Shown piece by piece: positions 13,161-24,960 of a stretch of DNA of 64,000 nt. Numbering within the stretch: position 1 is the stretch's first letter; each line of letters starts with the position of its first letter. A program made the position numbers and the translations under genes. The notes beneath the pieces were generated by a model. The model was given only the letters and a program-made list of their open reading frames with translations. It was not told the origin of the DNA and did not search any database. Source of the DNA: Torreya grandis (taxonomy: Eukaryota > Streptophyta > Pinopsida > Cupressales > Taxaceae). Where the stretch lies: assembly GCA_037957365.1 (NCBI GenBank), contig JARHVA010000157.1, forward strand, positions 3,412,501 to 3,476,500, given 5' to 3'.

Positions 13161-14399
13161 GATTGTTGGAGAAAAGGATGAGTTTTAGTATTCTATTTTA
13201 TAAATAGAAACATGAGAATTGATTATTATATTAGCTTGTTTATCTTTAGGATAAAATAAAGATTTTAACAACAAATTTTATTGATTAGATGTTTTGAGCA
13301 AATCAAATATTATTACATTAGCCTTAGTTTTCTTTAGGTCTTCAATAATGTTGTATCCAATACTGCTTTGTTCTAAAGGTTTTTTCAACTTATGGGAGTG
13401 TATAATTATTATTATTTTGATAGGATGAGCTAGTTCCTTTAGGCAGAAATGGGTTGTTTCTTGAATTCTCATTAGGAGGACCCTGAGCATTTTTTAGAGG
13501 AGTAGAAGTTGTTAATAGATTTTACAATGTAATCCTTAACATGTATTTGTTTCCCCTTTGAAAATTTTTAAGCATGTGAACCTCATCTAAATTTTCTTCA
13601 TGCCCATTTTCATTCTCATACGGGAATTCATAAGTGTGTAAGGCTAAATTAGTACCTATATTCCCTCTACGTTGATTTGAGTTAACATGTGTAGGCAATA
13701 TTTCAAGTTTATCCACCTCTTTCTAGAATATGTTTGAGGCCAATATAAACTTAACACAATCAATTTCAACATGGTTCATTATGTTATGAAACCTAAACTA
13801 GGTGGGAAACACCAAAATAGATAAATTCATGGAGCTTGAAGCATTGTTTTTGGCTTGATTGGTGTGGTAAAAATGACTGGGCACATTTTCATTGTTGGGT
13901 TTAGTTTTCCATTAATGGTTGGTTCTTTGAAAGTTGAATTTTTTGTTTTGAGGTAGGTTGTTTATAGATTTATTGTGATTTTAAATCATTTGTCTCTATA
14001 AATTTACCATGTCATTTATCAACCTTTAAACAATCTACTAAAAAATAGTTACTTCTGGATTCACATTGGCATTCTGGTCATTTCACACTTATGATAGTGG
14101 GTTAATCATAGGTGCCACATCATTTAGAGATGAAAGGAAACTATAATGCATCTAGTATGACAATCTTAGTAGGTGTTTGATTATTTATAAATGTTGGACC
14201 AACTTGTAGATTGTTATTTAGGGTAGCATAATTGCTTATGTTGGGCGTAGTAGTAGTGTTGTTATAGGCCACATGGATAATTTAGTGATTACTTGCCTAA
14301 GAAAACACATGATTAATAGGGGAAAATTAAGATATTTTAACATATAATTGAATGGGATTAGGTTGTAAACCTAGTTTTGACTTGAATACATTGCACCTA

Positions 14400-15110
14400 A
14401 GATTTAATTCGTCAATGGAGTATTATGCATGAATGCTTAGTTTATCATTAGATTCTAGTTATCTGCACCCAATTGGCCCAATGAACAAAATGATCCATAC
14501 CCATTCCCTTGATGCATCATTTTTTTATCAATCATAATGGCTTCATGATATTCTAAATACAAGGATGCAAGGGTCTTGAGAGTCCATCAAATTTACATTG
14601 AGGTCATTAGGTCCAAATCTCTCAAGTTAGTTTGTATGGCATCCACTTTGATTTGTGTGTAGGGGTTTTTTTAACCATTTATAAAGCTTATGGAAGTGGG
14701 TGTTAAACATGCTCATTAGCTCATCAAGTTCCCTATGGGCTATGAAAAATTGATGATACAAGACATCAGGATCAATCTATACTTAGAAATGATTTATAAA
14801 GATGATTTTGAGCACATTCTAATAAATAATGAATCCATTAGGTAGGCCAAGATAATAACCATTGATCATCTCATACAAGGTATAGGGGAAAAACCTATAG
14901 CTCACATCTTCATGATTGATTTGTGTTCTAATTATAACATCTTTGAATGCTTGTATATTATCTTTTGTAGTTTTAATCATGCCATGCATTTACTTAGGGA
15001 AAATTTTTTTGGGTTTTTTAGTAAATCATGGGCAACCCCTACGATGTTTATAGGTAGTTATCTACACCAATCCAAGCCTGGTCCATTGGTGGGTTTTAAG
15101 GGGAATTAAG
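14400..15110 (-). pseudogene. Element F gag remnant
   Basis: On the minus strand, short frames joined across stops give a plant gypsy gag pattern: a stretch near 15080 with MDQAWIGVDNYL, then RFFPYTLYEMINGYYLGLPNG, and further on DVLYHQFF and FNTHFHKLYKWLKKPLHTN. This resembles the retrotransposon gag domain that packs around the RNA, with a conserved aromatic/Leu-Pro stretch followed by a Phe-x-x-Phe-x-x-Leu helix. No CCHC knuckle is seen. A short conserved linker (YNIIEDLKKTKANVIIFDLLK, 13278-13490) leads to the protease. The start codon is not defined; the outer limit is where similarity fades. Confidence 0.6.
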
Positions 15111-15820
15111 TGGGGGGATAAAAGGAGTGAAAACTATAGGTGAGCTACTAACTGAATTTCTTTTTCTATAATTTTACTTTTCTCTATCTACTATAGGTTT
15201 TTTATGTTCTCTGAAGTGTAAGAGTTCAAATTTAGCCTGAACAGACTTTGATTTAGTGGTTATTATTCTATTTTATAGTTTAGTGTTCATAGTACATCAA
15301 CATGGGTAACACCTATAAATATTTAAATTTAAAATTTCCATTAATTTTTTTAGTTCAATCCCTCCTTCTAACACCATTTTGTTGATGGTTCATTTGGCAT
15401 GCCAACTTAGGTGGGATGACAAACTGTTCAACCTGTCCTAAAAGGAGACTTGAAAGTCTCCCCAAGGTCTGTATTTACCAAGTCATGACATACTGAGTAA
15501 CCCAGTTGGTTGATGGGAAACTATTATAATTCAAAGGGCCTATTGGTTTGAAATATAAACTTGAAATTTAAGATTAACAAATAAAAGGGTAATGCACGTT
15601 TGTTCTTTTTTTTAATGTGGGTTTTGGGTTTACATTGAATAGCAAGCATATAAAATATTTTGCATGAATATGAATCAATGTTTTTAGATTTAGATAGTGG
15701 GAAATGATTGATTTTTAACATTATCATTCCATTCCATATAAACATTCAACAATGTGTTAACAAATATAAATGAAATAGATTATGCAATCAATATAAAATG
15801 TGTAGATATAAATTGTAATA
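15111..15820. other. Unassigned stretch between element F gag and element B
   Basis: Non-coding AT-rich sequence. By position it should contain F's 5' leader, primer-binding site and part of its right-hand LTR, but no clear tRNA-complementary site was recognised on the minus strand and no matching LTR was found to the left of F. It ends where the B LTR begins (TGTAGTCATC at 15821). Confidence 0.4.
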
Positions 15821-16188
15821 TGTAGTCATCTTAAATAACATTTTAATGCAATGAGTGTCACTTGAGACCACAATATCCTTATTTAAGCCCTAGACCTATC
15901 TTAGGGCCTCTTTTGATCCTTTTTTGGCTTATATGTGCACCCAACTCATGCCCAGATATACCCAAAACCACATTAGGCCATCTCCTAGGCATTCAGGGCC
16001 CTTTTTCATCCATTCCAACCACCTGGAGAATAACATAACCCTTTAATCTATAACACATTGCATTATTAGTAAAGGGGAAATGCTATTAACCCCCAACCTT
16101 ATTTATCCCTAATGAATATTTTTATGCTTCCCAAAGCAATTTAGGGCCAGTCTAGACTCATTTCATGTCTTGACAAGCACCAAAACAC

Positions 16189-16196
16189 TATATAAA
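16189..16196 (+). promoter_or_regulatory. TATA box of the element B 5' LTR
   Basis: TATATAAA, preceded by a CAAAACAC stretch. The same octamer is kept at the homologous position in the 3' LTR (50694-50701). Inferred RNA polymerase II promoter of B; transcription would start about 30 bases downstream. Confidence 0.6.
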
Positions 16197-16505
16197 GACC
16201 ACTCTCATTTAGTTATCCCCTAAATGGAAAATAGATGCAATTCTCATGAAAAAACTCAGAAAAAATTATGAAAATCAAGGTTATTGATCCCTATTATGGA
16301 TTACTTCTACATACACCCATCTACAATAGTATAGAGCTCAGATTACTTGGGTTTCTAGTCTTGATACACACTCAAAGCATCCAAACTGGCATTCATACTA
16401 GCGTTCACTTACACTTGAACTAGCACTTAGATTATGAGAACTACATCAGGATTGATCCCCATTTGAGGTACTGGTATGTAGGAAATGATAAAAACATGGG
16501 GTTTG

Positions 16506-16510
16506 GAGGT
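16506..16510 (+). other. Target-site duplication of element A, left copy
   Basis: GAGGT just before the A 5' LTR; the right copy TAGGT is at 41703-41707 (one mismatch). The uninterrupted B 3' LTR shows GAGGT once at 50992-50996, which fixes the insertion point. Confidence 0.85.
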
Positions 16511-17525
16511 TTTAGACACCCCATTCGAGCCATAACTAGCTTCTAACCAAACTTCAGACTGTTTTTTACCAAATATTACAAATTAATCCTAAAAATCACG
16601 GAACATCCCAATTTCATTTTCACATCATTCATTAGTGCTCAGAATCATGTTGAGGCATCCCTATTTGGTGTACTAGATTACACGTAACATTAACCTCTCA
16701 CAAATTCTTCTCTAATCACCTTGTAACATAGCAATTGGTAGTTTGGCCTATGGACCCATTAAGTGAGGCAGTTGAATAATTCCTAAAAGAGCTAAAATGC
16801 TAATCAAAATGAATCAACTAATTAAAATAGATTAAATGCTTAACTAAATAATCAATTTGTAATTAATGAATATCTAAAAATGAAAATTAAAAAATTCAAA
16901 ATATCAAGCTTCTTCATCATTGCTTCTATGAGTTGTCAAGCCCTCACAAAATATCTAACAAATATCTAATTTTTGAGCCATGCCTATTAATTAGAAATAA
17001 TAATTACATGCCACCTCCTTAACTCAATTGGAGTTAGAATTAACTCACCTAGGGTCAATTTGAACTCACTCTATGCTTAATTTTAACCTAACTCAACTTA
17101 GTTGAGGGTTAACTTTGGAGGCTATAAATAGAAGGCCTCACCTATTGATCTTTAAGATTTTTTAGTGTAATGTTATTATGCTAAAATACCTCCAAAAAGA
17201 TTCATTGTAGTGTTACCATGTCAATTTATTAATCCAATCCAAGCTAAGCCAACTGACATTACTAAGGTGCCAAGGAAAGGTGTAGCAATTGAGATTTATT
17301 GAGCACATAACCAAGTAAGTCAACTCAACAAGCGGTTTTGGAGCTACAAGGAAGGTAAAAGGGAGATTTATTTTGATTTCTAGTTGTGTTTTCATTTTAT
17401 GATTTTTACATATAATTTCCCTAGTGTCTAGCATAGAGGTGTTAGTATTAAGTGTTTTTTTGTTTTGATTTGATTTTCTTGACTAGCACTATACTAATTT
17501 CCCCTCTATTGATTCCTTGTTCACA
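16511..17525 (+). repeat. Element A 5' LTR
   Basis: Matches 40690-41702 along its whole length, and the reverse complement of 60928-61938 (element I). Landmarks: AAACTTCAGACTG, GGACCCATTAAG, TATAAATAGAAGGCCTCACC (TATA at 17123-17130), GGAGCTACAAGGAAGGTA, and the terminal CCTTGTTCACA. The terminal TG has decayed to TT. Confidence 0.9.
17123..17130 (+). promoter_or_regulatory. TATA box of the element A LTR
   Basis: TATAAATA followed by GAAGGCCTCACC. The same motif is kept at 41288-41295 in the 3' LTR, supporting it as the LTR promoter. Confidence 0.65.
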
Positions 17526-17528
17526 TGA

Positions 17529-17547
17529 TGGCATGTCTGTTGGGACC
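17529..17547 (+). promoter_or_regulatory. Element A primer-binding site (decayed)
   Basis: Three bases after the LTR end lies TGGCATGTCTGTTGGGACC. It resembles the tRNA-Asp-complementary site used by some Tat/Athila-type elements, allowing several C-to-T changes and small gaps. The position is right; the identity of the tRNA is inference. Confidence 0.5.
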
Positions 17548-17679
17548 CACACCCCACAAAGTTCTTCCCATGGAATTTTAGGACTTAGTTATAATATTTT
17601 TCATGTCAAAATCTTACATTTCTAACCAAAACATGAAAATTTAAAGCTCATAGACATTACACAAGAAGTTGTAGTATTG

Positions 17680-18250
17680 CTCTATGGAGTTGCATTTTTA
17701 CAATTGGTAAAAGTGATATTGCATTATGAAGTTGCACTACTGTAGTTGCAATATTGCATAGGGTAGTTATAGTTTTGACTTAAAATAAATGTTATTACAT
17801 TAATTGTGTTTTTAGGTGACTTATGGTATTGACCCTATGAAACACGTTATTACAACCCCTAATTACTTTTTTGCATGCTTAGTTATGTTATTGCAACTCC
17901 TAGTTGAGTTTTTACATCTTTAGTTACATTTTTTCATGCCCAGGTGTGTTTTACATGTCCAAGTGTGTGTTTACATGCTCAAGTACATTTTTCATGCCTA
18001 ATTACATTTTTGCATGCCCAATTGTGGTTTTGCATTTCTAGTTGTGGTTTTGCATTTTCAGTTACAATTTTGTATTTCCAGTTGCAATTTTATGTTTCTA
18101 ATTATGGTTTTATGTTTATAGTTGCATTACTATCTTAAATATTATGTTATTGCATTTTATAGTTGTGGTTTTACACTAGTAGTTTGTTTTTCACTAACCA
18201 ATTATGGTTTTATAGGAAAATTGTGGTTTTGCTCTATGTATCTATGGTAT
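17680..18250 (+). repeat. Degenerate short tandem repeats in the element A leader
   Basis: Some 25 loosely repeated units of about 20-30 bases, consensus near AGTTGTGGTTTTGCATTTCT, lie just downstream of the 5' LTR. The clearest units are at 18020-18130. One frame through it (17944-18138) is open and gives a Cys/Phe-rich repetitive peptide with no known domain, which I read as a by-product of the repeat. Probably a leader minisatellite of this family. Confidence 0.7.
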
Positions 18251-18259
18251 TGCATTGTG

Positions 18260-20090
18260 GGAAAAACATAGACAAACCTGAGAGCTAAATTTCAAATGTT
18301 ATTTCTCATTCATATTTTAGATTCTAAGAAAAAACCCACTAACATATTTTATATTACCCAAAGGCGAAGACAAGACATTTTTACTACTTTAAAATTCAAA
18401 TCACATCTACATTTGGTGTTTAAAAATTGTTTACTTGATTGGTTTTTATTTTTAAATGTTCACAACTCAAACAATGATAAGGGCTAAACTTCACATCATA
18501 TTTCACTTGGTGCTCTAAAAATGAACTCACACTCTAGTTAAGTTCTCATAAGAGCTTTTTGCTTTTTGCTTATTATTGTGTACTTATTTCGAAAACCAAA
18601 TGTAGCATGAATCATCTCCCCCATCCCCTTTAGGGAACTTAAGTGATAAAAAATGCTTCAATTATTTCTTTTGTCACTATATAAAGTATTGAAAGAAAGT
18701 CACTAAGGCACTCCCCAAAATCCAAGTGATTTGGGTGATCCCTAAAATGAGCCTAAAAGTCCTACAATTTTTATTTCTTGCATCTTGGCTTGTGGGCGAG
18801 AGTTCATAGCCTACCCATGAGTTATCTAGGGAAGTGTTGACTCAAGAATTCATCTCCTAGAATTACTTCAACTCCACTCCATGGTAGGGGTATATAAATT
18901 GAGTTCAACTTACTAAAACACTTTTTTGAGAGATTAAACAAGCTTCGTTAGTAAAAACTATCTCAAAACATAGGTTTAACTTAGACATCACACTACATTG
19001 AGTAATTAATGGATGCAGTGGTTGTGAAAAGGATAATAAATTTTCATAACAAGCTAGTTAACGTGGATATAAATGATGTGTTGTACCCTAGTGTTAAACA
19101 CACATATGGGACCATTTATAATGTATTAAATTTGATAGTTTTTTAGACAACCCAAATTATCGTGGGTATATTGTTAATACAGGGTGAGTAGCCTAAAATT
19201 CCATGTCATTATATGAAATCTTAAGAAAAGAGGGGGCCTAAAAACCCTAATTTTCATGTGTATTTAAGTTTTTTGGATTAACAAACATTATTTCATCTCA
19301 AGAGTAAGTATATAGATGGAATTTAATATTACAAATCCACCTTGTCAATTTTTAGGATCAAGATGATACACAGGAGTTTTTGTTATTTTTCCTTATTTTG
19401 GATTATCTTAAGTCAAAAGTATTTGTTTGTTTAAACCACATCCAAATCAATTCATGTTTGCACATCACTCTTTTGTTTAAAGAGGTGTTATGTCATCTTT
19501 TTGACACCACACTTTGCCTTAATCATTTTTTAAGATTTTGTGTGTGTGTCACTTGTTTGAAAGGGGCATCATTACGATGACCATTTAATTCCAAGTATCT
19601 TACCTTAGAGTTTTGAAAAAAAGAATTTTTCATACCTTTATAGCAAGATAGTGTCATTACACTACTCACATTCTTTCAAAGACTTGTTGCCTTGTATCCA
19701 ATCACAATTTCAAAAATCTGTGTGCCTTCTTGGTCTATGCCTAATACTTTTACACTTTTTGTTTTGGTCTAGTTTGTTATCTATTTGAGGAACCAAGACT
19801 TTTAAAATAAGTTCAAAATTGGTCTTGATAAGTTCAGATTCAAACATTGATTGGTTTTTTTTAATGACTCGCATAATTTTGGCCTAGACATTTACCTCTC
19901 ATTTTTAGATTGTGCAACTTAGACTAATTCCTTACTTGTTTTAGAATTATTTGTGCCTAAATTTAGGAAGTGGTCTATATTTAATGTGCCTAAAGTCTAA
20001 TATATTTTGCCAAAGGTAAAGTTTATGTTTTAATCCAAATTCCTAGTTTGAGTCCAAGTGTTTTAAATTTTTTAGTTTAATTATCTTGCC
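18260..20090 (+). other. Element A leader without recognised genes
   Basis: T-rich sequence between the two leader repeat blocks with only short open frames and no recognised domain. By position it is the 5' untranslated leader of A. Confidence 0.5.
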
Positions 20091-20094
20091 TTTT

Positions 20095-20460
20095 AAATCT
20101 AGTTTATGCCTAGTCTAGCTTTTGTGTCATGTTTCCAAAAGACCTAGCAATTCGCATTTGTCTTAGACCTAGTGTGTTTCAAAGTTTAGATTTTGTGTTG
20201 TGTTTACAAAAGACTTATCAATTACCATTTGTCTTAGACCTAGTGTGTTTCAAAGTCTAACTTTTGCATCATGTTTCCAAAAGACCTAGAAATTCCCTTT
20301 TATTTTAGACCTAGTGTTGTGCCAACTCTAGCTTTTATATCATGTTTCCAAAAGACCTAGCACTTTTATCCTTTTTAGTTTTTAGACCTAGTTTTTTTTA
20401 GCCTAATTTTTTGCCTTATTCCCAAAGACCTAACACCTTTTTAAACCTTTTTTTTTTTTA
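20095..20460 (+). repeat. 71-bp tandem repeat in the element A leader
   Basis: Four aligned units carry CATGTTTCCAAAAGACCTAG or close variants at 20128, 20199, 20270 and 20341, exactly 71 bases apart. A decayed fifth lies near 20412. Each unit also has TTAGACCTAGTGTGTTTC. Period and phase were checked by position. The block lies before gag and has no coding character. Confidence 0.85.
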
Positions 20461-20699
20461 GACATAGGTTAGAGTTGTTGAAATACTTTTACCAAGTTTG
20501 GAATTTAGATTTTATCCATTCACTTGACTATTTGTGTAATACATTTGACATTAGACCAAGTTTATTATTACCTATTTTTGGAGAAACATCCATTCCTAGA
20601 CCAAGTTTTAAAATTAAGTTTGGACCATTTATCCTTTAGACCTTATTTTTAAGAGTTTTTAGAACTCTAGACCTTATTCGTGAAACATTAATCATTGAT

Positions 20700-23660
20700 T
20701 TGAATATGTCTCATTACACTTTTAGTGGAATTATGTACAATCTAGGTTATGATAACATGGTCACAAATGATAACTTTATTCAAGACCCATATGGTGATGA
20801 TGTGTTTTGTGAGATGATCCTTATCCTCTTTACATTGTTCAATTTGGGGAACAAAGTCAAGATCTGTTACCCCACTACTTGGTTAACACACCTATATATT
20901 TAGAACAAGACCAAGAGTAAACTATGAAGTATTTCACTAGTGTACCTTTAGTTGTGGGATAAGTTTAAGAAAAAATATATTACGTCACTATGTTATTGAC
21001 ATATGATCCTTATTTGTTTGATTGTCACTTGCTTGAAAATAAGGATGAGGTTTTACTCAGAGTCATAGAGGTAGGGGCCAAGTTTCCAACAAAATTCCCC
21101 CAAGAAAACTTACCTAATCTAGTTAGAGTGCCTCTAAACAAACCTTATACCCAAACCATTAAATAAGCCTCTACTAGATATCCTTAAATACTCATGCCAA
21201 TGTTGTATCAAGACCCAAATATGCTTGTAAAAGGAAAGGGCCTCATAAAGGACCACTTTATACAAATACAACAAGCATTTCAGACTTATTTGAATGTAGA
21301 ACACAATTTTAATGCCATGTCCATGTCAAATTCTCCAATAATATAGCTAACTCCTTCAATAGGAGTGCTAATTGAGTTGACAGGTCAAGCTAATTTGGGT
21401 ATATACCCATTTACACAAAGAACTTCAGTTGATGGCATGTATAATGTACCATCTATTGAAGATGTTATTATGACTTTTATGTATAATATGCCAAACATGG
21501 CAGATAATATGAAACCATCTTCCAATATAGGCCAAAGTGGTTTAAATACACCAATAAATAGTCTGTAATAACAAGTGCCTTTAGGTAATAACATGAGTGG
21601 TTCACAACAATAGGGACATGAACTCTTATGTCCTAACCATAATAAGTTACTCCTAATCCTCAACTAATACATTCTTTAAGAATTCAACAATAGGAATTAA
21701 GTAATCAAGCGTTGGCTAGCACTTTGCCTCAACAAAAAGTGATGAATGTTATCCCATATCAATAGGTGGAAACTAACATCCCACAAAAATAGGTATAGTC
21801 CAATGTACCACCATAGTAGAGGTAGAAGATTTTTCCACCTCAACAGAGGGAAATAAATATTCCACCTAAAAAGGTATCAAAAAACATACCTCAATATTTA
21901 CAGATCAATATACATTTATAGTCATGAACGTTGTCTAATCAACATGTGTCTATTGGTCAATGACAAATACCAAACACCCAACAAGAATCTAGTTCACAAT
22001 AGGTGTTTGCACAATAATGAGGTGATAACATCCAATAAGTACCCATGAGGTAGAAATTGCCTTTTACTTATAATTTGTTGTAGATCCAAAGATAGGTCCT
22101 TGGTCAGTAAGCTCCCTTTATTCATCTAGGTTCAACTAGTAAAAAAAAAGTCCTTACTCAACCTCAATAGGCATAATACTTTACTAAAATACATATCATT
22201 CCATCTCAACCTCAATTCCCTCAAAACCAAGGCTATATATCGAATCTGAGCCAAAATATAATTCAATAACACATGTAATTTAAATAATCACATCCCAATC
22301 CATGGATGCATATTCCTAATTGGTTCACCCATTAAGCCCACATTACACAACAAATCATACCTCTATTATACCCTAGTCAAGGTAATCTACCTCAGCCACC
22401 ACCCTAGCCAAATGTACCATCCAATTGCTTGGCCCAATAATTACAACAAATGAAGGATGTGATTGCCACCATTCAAGCAAGAAAGCAAACCAAGAAATTC
22501 AAGTTAGATGAGGTGTGTTCATAACCATTCAACATGGAGTATCTTTAGATACCATTTCCTACAGGTTATGAACCACCAAAATTTGATAAATATAAGGGTA
22601 AAGGATATTCTAAGGCCCATTTGATAGATTTATTTATTACTTACCAACTAGTGACATTTACCTACTCCTTTTGTTTCCTTGAAGTCTAGAAGGACAAGCC
22701 TTAGAATGGTTCTTCAAATTAAATAAAAATTTAGTATTTTATTTTGATGACCTCTTAGACAGATTTATGTAACATTTATCTTATAATCTTGAACATGAGA
22801 TTTCATTAGTATATTTGACTCAAGCCAAGCCAAAAGTTAGTGAAAGCTTTTAAACTAACTACAAAGCTGGAGAGTGTTTGCTAGTCACTTTACCCAGAAC
22901 ATACCAGATAAATAATTGGTTGTTGTGTTTACTAAAAAATTACATAATGAGATATCTTACCACTGGGAGATGTAGTTGCACATACCTTCAAAGAGATTAT
23001 TGAGAAAGGCTTGAAAATTGAAAAGGACCTTATAAAAAAAGGGATTATAAATTTAACCTCCTTAAACTAGAATCAAAACCAAAACCAAGGCATAGGCCCA
23101 AGTTAGAACCCTAACCAAGTCCAACCATAAGCATCTACACCCACTCAGGCTAGTAACTATGAGAAATTCAAGAAATACAACCACAAAAAGAACATTTTTA
23201 GAAATGGAGTAATAGAGTCATGCCATGTCCAAATAGTGAGACACTATGTGTTCAACCTACATCACAAATACAACTTATTTTACAATAATAACCTATTCAA
23301 CAAGCGTAACCTACACAACAATTTATACTAGCTCCTCAAATGTAGCAACTCCCACCTTTGCAAACCCATCCTCCAAGAATAATACCCACTCCTAGAGTCT
23401 TCAACGATCTTGGTGAACCTATCAAAATAGTGTTTTTAAAGCTAGCTGTGACTAATATGATTAGTTGGCAATCCTAAAACACTATCCTAAAGGTATTCCA
23501 TATCTAAACTAGTATAAAGAGCATGAGTTCTATGAATAAGATCATGTTCATGGACATTCCATACACCATTGTGTGTAGTTGAAGCACCTCATATAAAATA
23601 TGTTAGAAAATGGGGAGATCACATTGGATAATAGAGCATATATATATCCAATCAAAACCT
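20700..23660 (+). pseudogene. Element A gag remnant
   Basis: An open frame at 20700-20903 may be the amino end (no domain recognised). 21300-22440 is Gln/Pro-rich. The core is clear at 22540-23030: YEPPKFDKYKGKGYSKAHL followed by LIDLFITYQL, the plant gypsy gag motif PPKFxxYxGxxDPxxHL. A decayed Cys/His block (about 23515-23660, with HSIHHCV and NMLENGEI) matches the knuckle-like region found at the end of Tat gags. Known role: structural capsid protein of virus-like particles. Stops occur roughly every 20-60 codons, many where Gln or Trp is expected. Downstream comes a trinucleotide repeat, then protease. Confidence 0.65.
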
Positions 23661-23757
23661 AGGTAATCTACCAAAACCCTTTTCCATAGTATAAAAATGA
23701 TAATCAACAATAATAATAAATACCAAAATAACAACAATAATAGTATCAACAACCATC

Positions 23758-23758
<1 letters not shown>

Positions 23759-23834
<76 letters not shown>
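23759..23834. repeat. (TAA)n microsatellite
   Basis: About 25 perfect TAA/AAT units between gag and protease of element A. On the opposite strand it makes an artificial poly-leucine frame (23603-24067) that is not a gene. Probably expanded by slippage from a run of Asn codons in the gag-protease linker, which is Asn-rich on both sides. Confidence 0.95.
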
Positions 23835-24569
23835 TGAATGGGAGGAACCAAGGCCAAAATGACCCCAACAACCAACAAAATTACCATGTAATTACACATG
23901 ATTATAATAAAGTTGTAGGTTATATTATAGAAGGTTACATTTCTACCATCACCATTAATCCTAGACCAAGTGCCAATAAACCAAGACCATTGGCAAATAA
24001 TTCTAATCAACCCACCTATGTCAATAATCCTTCCTTGACCTGAGACCGCATCCAAATGCAATAACAATCAGGGATTACTATTTTAGGACCTTATATCGAT
24101 AACTCATCATTACCCCATAACCACAACCAAGTGCACTGGCAATTGAGGCTTATCCTATTTGGCCCATCTCCATCATCATCAAATTACAATGGTCTTGTAT
24201 CCAATCTTGATTGTGTAATCATAACTCAATTTTCTAAGATTACCATTCTAGGCCCATAACCTCTTACCAATGATCTTATCCAACCCAATATTTTATCTAA
24301 GAATAATCCATTTACCATTATTAAGGAAAATCCATATGCCATTATGGAATAAATCCAAAAGACACTACATAGGTCTCCATTCTAGATTTGTTGTGTACGT
24401 CTACTATCCATAAGAACATCCTAACAAAACTCCTAGGCTAATCCCAAGTTCTCAGTGACATAACCCCAGATAAATTTTAAGATTTGGCTGGACATATAAC
24501 CCCAAGCCAATAGTTGAACTTTGACCAAAGTGATATATCATCCCTTGGCCCTCTCTATAACAATCCATT

Positions 24570-24960
24570 ATACATTAAAGTTGTCATCACGTGGCACAAA
24601 TTCAAATGTGTCCTAATAGACAATGGATTGGACCTAAATATTATGTCTCTAAAGCTTATCAAGCATCTAAGATATTAAAAAACTAATCTATAGCCAAAAA
24701 CCATTACCATCAAAGCCTATGACAATTAAGAATGGGAATCACAAGGCACCATAAGCTTGCTAGTGATCATTGGGCCTTTGACCCATGATACACTCTGTCA
24801 TGTGCTTGACCTTGACCTATCTTACAATTTGATTTTGGGTAGACCTTGGATACATGAAATTTGTGCAATCCCTTCAACATTTCACTAGTGTCTTAAGTTC
24901 TCTCATTCAGACATGTATGTAACTATCAATGGAGATCTACAACCATATGAACATTACAAA
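24570..24960 (+). pseudogene. Element A aspartic protease remnant
   Basis: FKCVLIDNGLDLNIMSLKLIK (from 24601) is the protease active-site strand; the usual Asp-Thr-Gly-Ala-Ser reads Asp-Asn-Gly-Leu-Asp. It is followed by GPLTHDTLCHVLDLDLSYN and LILGRPWIHEICAIPSTFH (24770-24880), the conserved flap/C-terminal part in Tat elements. Known role: cuts the gag-pol polyprotein. The active-site substitutions and stops make it non-functional. The linker to RT (25000-26430) holds short open frames (25240-25422, 25480-25725) without a recognised domain, ending in a segment rich in LTKEEFEIFTTLLREFVDIFAWA (26251-26433) that precedes RT in this group. Confidence 0.7.

Larger units (their letters stand above)
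8935..15110 (-). mobile_element. Element F: Ty3/gypsy retrotransposon, minus strand, unusual domain order
   Basis: Reading the minus strand from 15110 down to 8935, the order is gag, protease, archaeal-like RNase H (aRNH), reverse transcriptase, the RT-linked RNase H, integrase. Each part is recognised from its own motifs, listed separately. The integrase zinc-binding region follows the RNase H after only about 200 bases, so no second RNase H fits in the place usual for plant Tat elements. LTRs were not identified. The right one may lie in 15.1-15.8 kb and may be cut by element B. All frames carry stops and shifts, so the copy is dead. Confidence is high for the domains and moderate for the limits. 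Confidence 0.75.
15821..16510 (+). repeat. Element B 5' LTR, first part (cut by element A)
   Basis: Aligns base by base with 50327-50996. Shared landmarks are TGTAGTCATC at the start, GGGCCTCTTTTGATCC, the promoter-like CTATATAAA (16188-16196), and TTGATCCC...GAGGTA near the end. It breaks off at GAGGT (16506-16510), where element A was inserted; the LTR resumes at 41708. Confidence 0.9.

Noticed and set aside
23603..24067. 154-codon minus-strand open frame rich in leucine
   Set aside because: It is the complement of the (TAA)n microsatellite; codon content is entirely explained by the repeat and no domain is present.
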